Assembly (NCBI GenBank): GCA_003255065.1
Contig: QAOA01004724.1
Coordinates: forward strand, 186,001 to 250,000
Direction: 5' to 3'
Source: Cercis canadensis
Lineage: Eukaryota; Streptophyta; Magnoliopsida; Fabales; Fabaceae
DNA: 64,000 nt
Numbering within the stretch: the first letter of the stretch is position 1; the number at the start of each line of letters is the position of its first letter. The translations under genes and the position numbers were made by a program. This document shows, one piece after another, positions 36,010 through 49,274 of the stretch. A model generated the notes under the pieces. The model was not told the origin of the DNA and did not search any database. It worked only from the letters and a program-made list of their open reading frames with translations.

Positions 36010-36060
36010 CGTGGCGTATCTATAACTACTCTTACCCCCATTTTTTAAAAAATATCGTAG
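35870..36060 (-). repeat. Dispersed repeat, copy B
   Basis: Reverse complement of 30220-30430 (see that entry), interrupted by a longer TA run at about 35973-36006. The two copies face each other across F-box unit 2. Confidence 0.75.
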
Positions 36061-36109
36061 AGATGTCTATCCCAGCCCTAGTTGTTGAAAAGCTTGTCAC
36101 TACGGCATT
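36060..36109. repeat. Start of a third retroelement-debris copy, cut at N 36110
   Basis: The 50 bp before the single N match the first 50 bp of the debris block in unit 1 (agatgtctatcccagcccta onward, about 26251) and unit 2. The sequence after the N does not continue the match, so either a third unit was truncated or the join is wrong. Confidence 0.7.
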
Positions 36110-36149
36110 NTGATAGCAATGTCCCCACTAGTTTGTTGAGTAAAGATAA

Positions 36150-36440
36150 AAAAAATTGAATCCAAACGGTGGTGATAGGATTGGTGGTATCATAAGCCAT
36201 GATAGAGGTCGCTTCATTGCATTTTGGGCAAGACCTATTGAGGATGTCTCCTCTGTTGATACTTTGGAGCTCTCATTAATTGCTTGCCGAGAGAATGTTA
36301 CATGGACAGTGGATGATGGGTTTTGTGATCTCTGTGGTGAAGCTGATGCCCTTCCAGTGATTACTGCTCTTAAAAACAACACCAAATCTTGCTTGACGAG
36401 ATTAGGGAACTATGTCAGCAAATCTTGCAGAGTTTGGTAA
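36150..36440 (+). pseudogene. RNase H-like (RVT_3) retroelement fragment
   Basis: A plus-strand frame encodes about 90 residues with the pattern of the RNase H domain at the end of plant non-LTR retroelement polyproteins: NPNGGDRIGGIISHDRGRFI, then TLELSLIACRENVTWT, then CGEADALPVITALKNN. The start of the domain is missing, the frame has no ATG there, and it ends at a stop after SCRVW. It lies on the strand opposite to the reverse-transcriptase debris in units 1 and 2. Function as a gene is unlikely. Confidence 0.6.
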
Positions 36441-37790
36441 AAACTAAAAACGCAGAATCTGATCTGTTATGGGCCAATGAACTCCTTCTTTTCTTTTAGA
36501 TGTACACTTGCTTGATGATCAATGAATGATATCTACATATCAAAAAANACTCTAATTTAATTAATTGCAACCCATAAAGCAATAGAATTTGCATAATTTT
36601 TCAGATGCACAGTTTATTTTCTTTTTGAAAATATATAGTATATTAATTTTTTTATGACTCATTAGAAGCAATAAGTGTATATTATATATTAATAATTTAA
36701 TATTTATGAAATTTTACTTTTTTATGAAAATGTACTTAATTAGAGTATGAATTCGGTTATTGTCAATTTTTATTTTTTTAATAAATAAATAATAATTACA
36801 TTTATAATTAAAAAATTGAATTAGAAAAAAAGAGTGAAAAGAAAATAAAGGATAAACTAGTAAAAATATTTTACAATAAGACATTTCCTTCCCTTTCCTT
36901 TCCTTTTCTTCATTTTAATCATCCAAACAAAGGAGAGGAAAACCCCTCCCTTTCCTTTCCCTTCCTTTCCCTTCCTTTCCCTCCCTTTCCTCTCCTCTCC
37001 TCTCCTCTCCCCTCCAAAAAAACTCTCAAACAGAGCCTTAAGGACGTGTTCTTATTTTTCCCTTAAATTAAACTTTGCCTACAGCTTATAGATTAAGTGA
37101 TCAACAATTTTTTTTTTTACCCCAAAAAANAAAAATATGATCTAAAACTTATCCTAAACAACCTGATAGATTTCACTTTTTTGCCATGCTCAACTTTTTA
37201 CTATTTCCATATATTCTTTTCCTTTTTCAAATAAAAAAAAATATTTTAAACTCACATTTGCGTAGGATAAAATAGCCATATAAACATTCTAATATATACA
37301 TACATGGAAATATAGAAGGCAACTAATTTGGATAATTAAACACAAGCATATATAATATAACTAGTTTAAGAATTTTTTAAAGAGGTTGAGGTTCCAAGTT
37401 TAAATCCTCTTCTCCCATCTCTCTAGCTAGAAAATTTAGTTTTATTTATTTATGATAAAAATAACTAATTAGATAATTAGGTGAGGTATTATATAGCATC
37501 CAAACACTTATCAAATTGATCAAAAATAAATGCATGATTTCAAAATTCTATGTTATCGGTTTGTGATATTGGAATATGGCTAGTTAAAATGATCTGATAT
37601 CTAGCTAATCCATATTTATTTGCATTCTAAAGTGGGGTGTTCACATTGTAGTAGTATATAGATATAGATTACAATTAGTGTAAGATTTATGCATTTATGT
37701 CTAAAATTTATATATATTAAGATTTCTCAAAAAAATTAAAGTCTTAAGTTTGAATCATATCTCCTTATATCTCTAATTAAAAAATTTAGC
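36441..37790. other. AT-rich intergenic DNA with a pyrimidine tract
   Basis: Holds single-N joins at 36548 and 37130 and a strong C/T-only tract at about 36885-37015 made of ccttt and tcctc blocks. No gene seen. Confidence 0.5.
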
Positions 37791-37793
37791 TCT

Positions 37794-37944
37794 AATTATC
37801 TAATAATTAAAAAGAAAACATTGCATGGTTTATCTTATTTAAAATTTGAAAGCAACTAAATAACTATANAATTATCTAATAATTAAAAAGAAAACAATGC
37901 ATGGTTTATCTTATTTAAAATTTGAAAGCAATTAAATAACTATA
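37794..37944. other. 75-bp duplicate around single N 37869
   Basis: 37794-37868 and 37870-37944 are the same sequence with about two mismatches, separated by one N. This is an unmerged contig overlap, probably between two haplotypes, not a biological tandem repeat. Confidence 0.85.
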
Positions 37945-38137
37945 GTACGTACTGTATTTGATAGAGTGTAAGCAACTTGTTGTACTGATATTTTCTCATT
38001 TCTTTGTAATGGTTTTAAATATGAAATATCAGATTTCATTTTAAATATCAAAAGAAAAGGAGAATCTTTTCCCATAAACTTTTTTTGTACCCAAAATTCG
38101 AAAGAAATTCTAAAGTGAGAAAAGAATAATCATCATC

Positions 38138-38250
38138 ATAGAATGGAACTTTTTATTTTGACATTTTTGAGTTTGTTCTTTTGATCTTTTTGCACCCCAA
38201 AAAGATCAAAAGAAGGAACTCAACAATGTCAAAATAAAAGTTCTAATTCT
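38138..38250. repeat. Long near-perfect hairpin
   Basis: Arms 38146-38191 and 38199-38243 are reverse complements over about 45 bp with few mismatches and one single-base bulge, around a 7-base loop (gcacccc). Pairing weakens but continues a few bases outward. It lies about 0.6 kb upstream of the sterol glucosyltransferase start. It could be a small MITE, or the template of a small-RNA precursor. No known microRNA sequence was recognised in the arms. Confidence 0.7.
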
Positions 38251-38519
38251 AATGCAATTTGCAATCTATAATTGAAGCCTCATAGAATAATTAAATCTTT
38301 AATAAATTCTAGTTATAAACTATAAATCAGTTGGTTATAAGGTTCTTTTCGGCAAAAGAAAATTTTGTATTTGAGACATTTCATTAATAAAATAAAAGTC
38401 TATAACTAAGTGTTTCTCCAACAGGACCTTTGAAGTAAAAATAACTCATTCTATATTTAATAAATCTACCTTCATTCAAATATTAGATTATATTAAAAAA
38501 AACATTTAACTTTGCCAAG

Positions 38520-38873
38520 TTGCTACCTCCTTTGCCCAAATCGAATCAAATACCTGCCAGGTGCCAGCGCCACACCGTGTAAAGTTGGGTTCTAACGATT
38601 CGGGAAGCAAGCGAGAGTTTCTCTAAGATCACCCATCACATGGACACCTGTATACGTGTCCCTCACACAATCCTCCACTATCACACCCTCTTCACCAACT
38701 CCATTTTTACGTGCGCCCTCTCTCTCAGACTCTGTATTCCCTTGTATCAGATTCTTTCTCTGAATTCTCGCTTCTTCAATTTGATTCAACAAGACACTCT
38801 CTTTCTCTCTCTCTTTATATTTCAGGGAAAGTTCGGCGGATCTAGATCGGTGCCACCGGAATCGCTCGTCGGA
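38520..38873 (+). promoter_or_regulatory. Promoter and leader of the sterol glucosyltransferase gene
   Basis: GC-richer stretch before the initiator. A CT-rich tract runs into ttatatttcag at 38824, which looks like a splice acceptor, so the leader may be spliced. An in-frame ATG at 38640 lies upstream with no stop before 38874 (see findings). Confidence 0.45.
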
Positions 38874-41800
38874 ATGCCGGCGGCACTGGCGGACTTGCCG
38901 GAAAATTGCCGGAACTCTACCTCCAGTTCGGAAAGTTCGAGCGATTTCTCGGTTAGATTGGAGCCTGAAGTTGGTGTAGGAAGTGGAGGTAGCAAGGACA
39001 TGGATGCTATTGCTAGAGATGTTGTTAATGGAGTTCCTGTGGATAATGGTAGCACTGACTCTTCAGGTTAGTGGAATTTGCTCTTTTCAGTTGAGCTGGT
39101 GCTTTGTTGATCAAGAAATTAATAACCAGAAGAGAAATTATGCTATGATTTATCTTTATTTTATACGAGTGTGAATTAGTGGTGTTTAATTTGTCAGAAC
39201 AGAATTTGTGTCCTTTATTGACTTTCTTTGGTGGTCACTAATTCCATGCTTACTTTAGTTGCTATAAAATTGCTTACATATTCATTGAAATTTCAAGTTG
39301 GGTTGAGTTTATTCATTGAACCGTTCAAATTTGATGACCTTATTTCTTTGCCTACTTTATTTTATCGTGTACAACAGACTAGATAAATATTCGGCAGAAT
39401 ATTTATCATTTTTATCATTCTTTTCTTTTACGTAAGACTAGTATAGAACATGGTGAGCTTGATGTATACATATCTAATATACACATTAGTCTAAGTAATT
39501 GGAATTTACTTAAGGGAAGTGGGTAATAAGTGAAATGTGGCTATTTAAAGGTAAGAATTAACTAAAATATATAGGAACATACGTGAGGAGGGAAGTTCCT
39601 TAGCAAACGTTGCTGGTTCAGTATGAGCTTGCTGTGAGGTCTTTTGAGTACTTTCTATGAGGATGGAAGCTCCCTTTCACTTTATAACTTAGCAAGAAAA
39701 TAGATTCTAGAATATATCATTTTAGTATGAAAGCATTGTTTCTGTTTTACCGTTGTTATTTTTCTTAATTCATGATTAGTTATGTCTACCATGGTGTAAA
39801 TGTCAACTTTAGTTCATTCTTTAAGTTTTTACTTGAGCCTTATTTCCCTGCCTCCCTCTCTCTCTGGGGATGAATCACTTGACCTGTAAATTTTGTTGAG
39901 GGGATAGTCTTCACTTAGAACAAGTTATCAAGATATTTCTTTATATGTTTTGTATGCTTTTCTTTTACTTGTACAATAAATCTGCTTATTATGAGGAAAA
40001 GAAAAAGAAAAAAACAACAAAAAAGGGGGCAATCTATTGTATCCTCATAACACATAACAAAGCTCTTTTCCACACGAACAAAGATCCATACTTTAGTGCC
40101 TTCCAAGGAGAATTCACCTTCCCTTGTTACATGAACTCTATCAAAAACTTTAAGAGTGATTTGATCCTTAGCGTTAGGTATCTTACATCGGATCCTTATG
40201 CTGTTCATACTTCATGGTATGTTGGAGCTACTGAAAACACTACCTTAATTGATCTGCCCTCAAAGTGTGCCACACTTTACCCTTTGTTAACATTTCAGGA
40301 TATCCTGAGATTGGCAGTGGATGAAAGGTGGCACTGGCATGTCTTCTGATATCTGACCTCTTCAGAAGGGACCAAGCAAAGAACTACCTTCTTGTTGTAT
40401 AAGTAGTGAACTTGGGGAAAAAAAGGAAGGTGTGGGGCTCACAGAAGTCAGGGTGGATAATGCACTTTCCTATTTTCCTCTTTCTTAGTCATTGCCACAC
40501 TGGTACTTATGTTGAAAAGAAACAAATAGAAATCAGTAAGAGGGTTAGTATACTTCTTAAAGAAATTTGTTGACTTCTGCCAGTGCCAACAAATATAACT
40601 TCTTGTGTACTGGCAAATGTTTTTATATCTTTCAGTGTTAAGACCGTACCTGTTAAGTTGTGTCAAATGATGAACCTTATTCTGAAAGTAAGTAAGCATT
40701 TGATCACAATCATCACCTCAGAGCTGCAGGCAAGACACTAGTCTTACTGACATCTACTAGTGAAGCTGATCACTCTGCCTTATGTTAATTCCTAGGGCAT
40801 AAATAGCTTCAGAACAAATTGCTCTAAGGTAGGACGACCTCACTACTTAGGGTTAAGGCTGGATAAAGGCATTGAGTATAATCCAAATACATTGAAGATA
40901 CAATAATGTACCTGAGTGCTTTGCAAATTAAATGCCAACATCTGCTAGTTGCAAAAAGCATGAGTAGCTGGAGTCCCTCATCACTACTTCCTATGTGAAT
41001 GAAGGAGTTCTTCAAGCTTCTGAGGCTTGCAAAGAAAATAAATCTTGAAGGCTATCATTCCTAAATTGAAGTGAAAACAGACTAATGATATCTTGTAAAG
41101 CCACAGAATCATCAGAAGCTCAGCTGTGAAGCTGCATCAAAAAGAAAACAGTTGAGACAGAAAGTCCAATCAATTCCCTTGTTATCTTCTATTTAGCATA
41201 TAAAACATTTTCAATGGTCGTATAAAAATTAGCTTCATTCTATTATTTGCTCTCTTAGAATCTTGGCATATCTTCAACTTAAAAGCTGATTAGTGTTGCC
41301 AAACATATTTTGTTCTGCTCTCTCTCTGTTTCTGTAAGTCATTTGATTATGGAAATCTACCTTTTCTTTTTCTCTTCATTTTATGTCTTCTCCAGACTTT
41401 TCTTATAATTTGATCTACTGTTAATTATTGTACTTATGCATTCAAACTTAGCCCTGTGGAATCTTTTGGGTTCCACATTGTCTAGTTGTGGATCAGTAAA
41501 GACGTATCAAAACAGTTATGATAAATATTTTTCTCAATGTTCAAACACATATTATAAGCAAATTGTGTGGTTGATGTGGTCACCCTAATAATGGATTCAC
41601 TGTCAATTGTGCCAAGGATCTCTTAGCATTTTGACATATTACATCTCTTTTTCTGAACATTTTATTTGATACTTTAACTTTGTTCCACATTTATGAGTAG
41701 TATCAATGATAGTCTTGTTTTCTCCCCTTATTTAGGCATTTCTGGCAAGGGGTTGTCTAAGGTGAACACAGTACCATCAGAAATATCACATGCTGATAAA

Positions 41801-44800
41801 TTGGAGTCAGGTTCAAGTCACTTTAAGTTGGAAAGGTCAAAAACAGAGAGCCTGAGACATCTACGGCCTGAAGATGCAGCACAAATTTTTGATGATAAAA
41901 TTCCCGTTCAGGAGAAGGTATTTTATTGTAATCACAATTCTATCTTTTTTCCATTTTTTTTAATCCTTTTGCAAGTTTTCAAGCAAGTTTTAGTGGCTAA
42001 TGGTGGCAGTTTGATTACCTTGTAATAGTTGTTTGCTTACCAAACCAAGAAGAGGGAAAATTATCAGACTTGGATTGCATGTATCTGCTTCATCATTATT
42101 ATAGAACTACTGTTGATAATAGAAAAAAGGAGTTCTTTCAGTCTTGTTTGAAGTATAGTTAAATTTTTTATTTTTTATNAACTACTGTTGATAATAGAAA
42201 AAAAGGAGTTCTTTCAGTCTTGTTTGAAGTATAGTTAAATTTTTTTTGTAGATAAAAAGGAATTTTTCTGCCGATGGTTTATGTTTCAAAAAGAACCTTC
42301 TGCCCTTTAGTGTCAAAAGGACCCACCATGTGCATGTGTATGATGTTCCAATAAAAATGAGTTCTGCTAATAATATTTTGATAAATGTAAGCAATTTATC
42401 TCATAGGCAACGAATAAAATCTTGTTTCCAAGCAAAGGCATCAGTTCCATATAAAATAGGCAACAAATCAACTCCATGTACTGACTTTCTGGGTTCTTGT
42501 TTGTAATTGACTTAATTCACATGGTTCAAGTTGAGACAAATTTCTTGCTAGAAAAAGGGATAAGTTTCTGGCCTAATACAGAGAAAAAGCATAGATGCTT
42601 TTCTTTGTTCTTTCTTTTCAATCTTTTCTTCTCTTAGAGGGTTCCTTTAATTGTACTACCTGGGTACTTGAATTCGCTCTTAGGCAACCATCCAATGATC
42701 TTAATAATCCATCAAAAAGAAAAATAAAGTTGAAAAAGAAAATTGGAAAACTTTTACAGCTAAGCTGTTAATAAACAAGCCCTTATGATCTCTTGCTTGT
42801 ACTTTAAGACTGTCAATTGTGGTTTGAGAAATTTAAAGAAAAAGAATAATCAATATTCTTGCTATATCAATAATTCTATGTGTTGCTGTATATGTTCTGC
42901 CAAAAATTTCACCCTTCTCATGTTGTTTCGACTGTATGTCCAAGATGCTTCAAATCAGTCTTTTCTTATTGATATAATTCATTTGGAGATGTGGTGATTT
43001 CACGTGGTGGAGGGTATCTAGACTTGCTTTACATTATAAATTTAAGGAGCACTGTTTAGGTGCTTTTGTAATTAAAAATTGGTTGGAAATAAGAAGTATT
43101 TTGTGAGTGTAATTTTTATTCAAAATGTTTGGAAATTTAGGAAATAATCATAAGATGTGAGTGTCCCCCAAGTTTTCTCTTTCTTATTAGGAAAATAGGG
43201 AAAAAGAGCAATGTGCAGAATGTGGAGGCAAGGTTCACCAGTTCACTTAACATATCTTGCCATAGTAAAAAGAAATTGTTATTGTGGTTCCTGTATTATA
43301 TTCAACTATGATTTATTTCTTGCATCTTTTTTTTCTGATGATGATGATAATGATAATCATCGTCTGTGTGTTTAAGCCTACACATCTGAAACCTCTGTTG
43401 GACTATACAACTTTGCAGCTTAAATTGTTGAACAGAATAGCTACTGTGAAGGATGATGGAACTGTAGAGTTTGAAGTTCCAGGAGATGTAGAACCTGAAG
43501 CTCTTGGTGCTCAATCCAGACATGTAAATAAGGTTGTAGATGATGATCCACTTGATGCAACAGAGCTTCAATACATACCACCATTACAGATAGTGATGCT
43601 TATTGTTGGTACACGGGGAGATGTGCAGCCATTTATTGCAATAGGCAAACGTTTGCAGGTATAGAGACATTTCCTTTATGTCTTAGTCTTCTTTTCCTCT
43701 TCCTTTCTCATTATATATGTCTATCTATGAATTATGTTTTTCTTTTATTAAAAAAGAAAAGTAGTTTTTCATAAAAAGAAATTTAATTAAAAGAAGAAAA
43801 AGAAGAAAGTACAAACTCAGGATAAGATATTCACCAACTGACTAAAACACATAAGGAAAACATGATAAAAGAGCAGAAAGAGAATGAATCAGTTCAATAG
43901 AGCCCTCTAATCTCAGTCAAGGACACCCTAGTGAAAAAGCCATGGGCTAAACACCATAAAGAAGTAAGAAAAGAAGCACGAAAATTTCTACCTCAGAGTT
44001 CTTGCTCTATGCTCGAAAAAATAAACCAAATTCTTGCAAATAAAGCAGATGGCCCCAAAAATTTTCTCTTCATACTCCTATCAAAATCTTTGAATGAATC
44101 AACAAAGAATTGTTCTGAATTCTTTGGATGGATAGTGGAGAGCTCATTCCAAATATTCCAGTGTGCAATATAATTGTTTTTATTTGTTTTGTGATTATAA
44201 AATTCTTCAGAACCTTTTTGTGAGTATCTAATCAATTCTTTCATAAATTCTTTTGTTATACAATCTTCGATTTGGTGCATCTACCTGCTTTCTACTTACT
44301 AGTGATCAACCGTGAAAGTGTCATGCACGGATCCAGAGTGATTATCAATATTAAACCAGTCAGTATCAGGCTTATATTTATTGGTTTAAAATCTCGATTC
44401 ACAATATCATCAGACCAGTATATGATTTTCTGGGTTTTGGCCCTTTTGCATGGCTAAATACCTGCCTCAAATATAATGCTCTGTTTTTCCAAGTTCTATC
44501 CTACTCCTTCAATTGTCTGTAATAGCGGTACCTACTGTCTTTTATGCTCTATGTTTTACTTCTTTGCAACTTCCCTTCCTTTCTCCCATGCAAGTACTTA
44601 CTAGTGGCAATCTGCCAATAAGCACACACTTGATTATAGTTCCCTGACTTGTATTGGAAAAATAGTTGATCAATAAGCTGTTCAGATTGATTATCTTTGG
44701 AGGAAAAATGTGACAATTGAATCGTAGTTCTTGGTGGTGAATTTTTCTGTTGAAGGATAGATATTATTGGGTACAAAATTGAGGATTTTATACATATTTA

Positions 44801-47800
44801 TGTGCAGGACTATGGTCATCGTGTTAGATTAGCAACTCATTCAAACTTCAAGGAATTTGTCTTGACAGCTGGGTTGGAGTTTTATCCTTTAGGCGGTGAC
44901 CCAAAAGTCCTTGCTGGTTGTATGTACTACATACCTGAATACTAAATTTTTCCTACTATTAACTGAGTGGTCATATATGTGATTTTCTTCTTTGCCATCA
45001 TCCCTCTCAATGTGTGTGTGGTTCTTGTATGACATTAAAATTGCTAGGAAGATATTTTCTGTAGAATGCTCGACTCTTGTACTACTTAAAATGATTATTT
45101 TATGGTGCTTTTTGTACCCAAGCAACACGCAATTCTCATTAAAATGTCATTTTTCTCCCATTTATTTGGTAATCCTTAAAGCATAATATAGGGCTTTTAG
45201 TGAACTTCTGGAAATACAAAGATTTCAAAGTCACCAAACACGGGATCTGGCATATATTAGTATATATTTGTTGTAGAGGAAGCATTGCAAAATATCATCT
45301 CTTTTCAATCAGACCTTTGTTTTGGATCCTCATTATATTATGGGAATTTTGTTCCTTTGGGAAGAATTTAGTTTGAGCATAATTTAACAGGGTGTGCATG
45401 GAGTGTGATAATATTTGTATCAGATACATGCCACTGGAACCATTTTGCTGGCATAGACTTTTAGGAGAATCAAATTCCAATCACTTTTGGTTTCTAGGAC
45501 AATTACCCAGCATTCTTCTATACTTTTCTCCTTCTCAAACCCTCCTTTGTCCATCTTCTATTTCATATTTTCAGCTAAACAGTTAGGAGAAGGGATGAGA
45601 TGCCTTAATATATTAACAGCTGCAAGACAAATTTAGGAAAATGACAGAACGGGGGTGTGAACTTTCATGAAGCTGCATGTTTTTCAGGTCATTTGTTCCT
45701 CATACATTTCTCCTTTCCTCTATCTGTCATGTTTTTCTGTTGTATTTTTGTCTGTGCATGAATTGGACATTACCATCAAACATATGTTAATCCTGCTTTG
45801 CCATATATATCTCTATGATTTTGTAGCTGTATGAACTTTTATACATCATGCACAGCTGAAAAGTACATGAAGATAAATATTTACCCTTGGTGTGAGTGCC
45901 TAATGTATTTTGTTCCTCCAAATCATTTTCTAATTTTGTGGGTACTTTTCCTTTCCTTAAATTAGTTTGATGCCTTTCATGAATAAAATGTTTACCAAGT
46001 TTAGATAGTGGCATTTTATAGTCGTCATCTTTACAATTGGCCCGCCCACCCCTCTTCTCTTTTTTTCCCCCCTGGTTTTACACTTCTAAGTTTTTTTCTG
46101 GAGCAGATATGGTTAAAAATAAGGGCTTCCTGCCATCAGGACCTTCTGATATACCTATTCAACGAAATCAGATGAAAGAAATCATTAACTCTTTGCTTCC
46201 AGCTTGTAAAGAACCTGATACGGATTCTGGTGTCCCCTTCAAAGCAGAGGCAATCATTGCTAATCCCCCAGCGTATGGTATGGTTTCCTGTCAGTTATAT
46301 TTTGAGGATGTGAATATGAATTTGTGGATTTATATTTCCTTTTCAAGTTCTTGTGATTGAGGTTCTCAAGTATAAAATAACGTTGGACTCAATCAGGCTG
46401 GCAAGGTTGTAATTTTGAGTTTCTGTTCTTTAGTTGAAATGATGAATTTTATACAAATGCATCAAACCAAATAACACAGTAGACCTCTAGGAGTTCTTCT
46501 GGATAAAAAAGAATCAAAACAATAGAAAAGGCAAACAAGAAAACCAACTATGATCCAAGAGCAGCAAGGTGACTCTTGAAACTTTGGAAAGGGATTCTTG
46601 AACGGTAGTTAGGAAGAAATGTGAAGCCCGATTGTTCAGACATTAAAAGACCCTGCTTCAGATCTTGTAAGACAATTTTTCTCCCTTAGACACTTGTTAG
46701 TGGCCTTACCTGCAGCAGAAGACAGTAGGCCACCATCTTTCTAGCAAATAAGCTTCATCCACCTTTTGAGCTGCTGTCCAGCCAGTATTATAACTCCTGC
46801 ACAAATTTTAGAAAAAAATGACTTGCTGTTCTGATGCATGTCCTTAAAGGAGCTGTTGACTGAAACATAGCTTTTCTATTGAGATTAATCCTTAACCTGT
46901 CCTAATCACCTGATCTAAGCTGACAGTAGAATACAGACAATGGAAGAAAGCTTCCATATCATCCCCTTGAACTCATGAAAACCCCTAAGTAATTTCCAAT
47001 CATCAACCATCCGTCATCCAGGTGAAAAACTTAGAAAACCCATTGAAGCATTTTTATCAATACTAACCAAATAATTATTGAAAGATGCTTCTGTAGAAAG
47101 ATACCATGAGCTCTAGATATCAAAACAAAATTTCTTCTACTTTTTAAAGGAGATGTAAACTGACAAGATATTCCATATCTGATAACTCACTAGCTTCCAC
47201 TATTCCCTTCTCATCCCCACTTGTCATTCCCCAATAGATGGGATGACGAGCAGTGAGAGGCTGGTTGTTCTCTTAGAATAATTCTACGTCCACTATCAAA
47301 TTTCTTATTGCTGTTTGTGACTGTGCTATCATATCTTTACTTTGTCTTTATATTTTGGCCAATTGATCCTCTCTTTTCAATTGTCTGATGAGATAAGCAG
47401 AAAGTTGCATACTACTGTTTGACATTTCTCTTTCTTGTACTTTGCCACTGAACGTTATAATATGCATCTTTAGGGCATACCCATGTGGCAGAGGCACTGA
47501 AAATACCAATTCACATTTTCTTCACAATGCCTTGGACGTAAGTCTCATCTTGGTAATGTAATGTTACTGTTTCATATTTTCCTTCAGTATTTTCTTGGTT
47601 ATATTTCTTCTTCACTTTTTTTTAATGTATTGGCTGTTTTAGTTTTGGTTTTGCTGGGAGATTTAAATCTGCATTATATGTACTTTGACTTATTCCTCCA
47701 GGCCAACTAGTGAATTTCCCCACCCTTTATCCCGTGTAAAGCAACAAGCTGGTTATAGGGTGAGTTCTTTGATTTATGTCTATCCTTTTATCCTTCTGCT

Positions 47801-49240
47801 TTGTTATCTTGTGTTTAACTAAAAGCTCCTTCAGCTTTCATATCAAATTGTTGACTCGATGATCTGGCTTGGAATACGAGACATGATTAATGATCTTAGG
47901 AAGAAAAAGTTGAAGCTACGACCAGTCACATATTTAAGTGGTTCACAAGGCTCTGATTCTGATGTACCACATGCATATATATGGAGTCCTCACCTTGTTC
48001 CTAAACCAAAAGGTGGTTGCTTTAGATCCCAATCTTAACTCTTTGTATTTGTAGTTGATGTTCTATAAAGTTTGCTTAATCCTTAGTATATCAGAGCAGA
48101 GGACCAGTCCTTGATTCCCCAAGTTTAGTGCTTTGTGGTTATATGCATATCCTTTTAACAACTTCAATTAACAATTCCAATATTTGTTCATTGATTTTCA
48201 TTGGTCTATGTGCCTAAATAAAAATAATCCTGCTTGACTCTTGGCAAAAACTATGCGGTGCTTGAAACAGCAACCTATGCTATCTTTTGCAGCTTGACTC
48301 TTGGCTGAAGAATCCAATCTTCTATTTCTTGGTTTGCAGATTGGGGGCCAAAAGTTGATGTAGTGGGGTTTTGCTTCCTCGATCTTGCATCAAATTATGA
48401 ACCTCCTGAGTCCCTTCTAAAATGGCTTGAAGCTGGTGACAAGCCTATTTATATTGGATTTGGTAGCTTGGTGAGTCTTCTTATTTCCATTAGATCCTTC
48501 TTTTGTTAATCCATATTTTCTGTCTGCTGAAGCTAGCTAAAGGAACTTTGTTTCTGTTTTCTGATCCATCAATTTTACAGCGGCTAACAAATGATTGCTA
48601 ATGACAAGTTATCTGCCTGAAGCATCTATTTGAGTTTTATCTACCTTCAATCTATCATATTTGTTGTTGTTAAACTAACTTCAACCTATCATAATTTACT
48701 TGGAGGTTAGACTGAATTAATTTTTCCAAGTTCCAAAAAAATCAGTGGACCTCCAATACTAGTCTTGTAAATGAGAATCAAATGGTTCAGTTAGTTGTTC
48801 ATATCTGTGTTGCTTGGTTGAATAAAACAAACTCTCTTGAGACTATGATGGTAAGGAATTAAATTCATATATAATACTGTTGTCCATACTAAGCATCAAT
48901 TCATATTTTAAGAGCCACTGGTAGTTCATTACCTCCTGTGTTGCAATGTCTTGCAGAAGGGCTGAATTTTTTTCTGTTTCTGTTTGTGTGTACCTTCCTT
49001 TAGTGCCATGGAATTAGCTTAGTGTATTTGTATTACTACTTGCTTAGAGGAACTTAGTGCTCTGCTAGTTGAAATTTTTTCCTCCTTTCATTGTTTTGGT
49101 ACTTGTAGTATTGTTTCTCCAAAAGAAGGATAACGGTTTACCCGCTCTGATGCAAAATAATTGATGGAAAATCAGGCTTTGCTCCCTTTGGCTCCTAATG
49201 AATTGATTTCTGTTTTATCGTTACTCTTCTAATCTTGTTG

Positions 49241-49274
<34 letters not shown>

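Noticed and set aside
43993..44280. 95-codon minus-strand frame in intron 3 as a nested gene
   Set aside because: No recognisable domain and no conserved context; more likely repeat-derived sequence.
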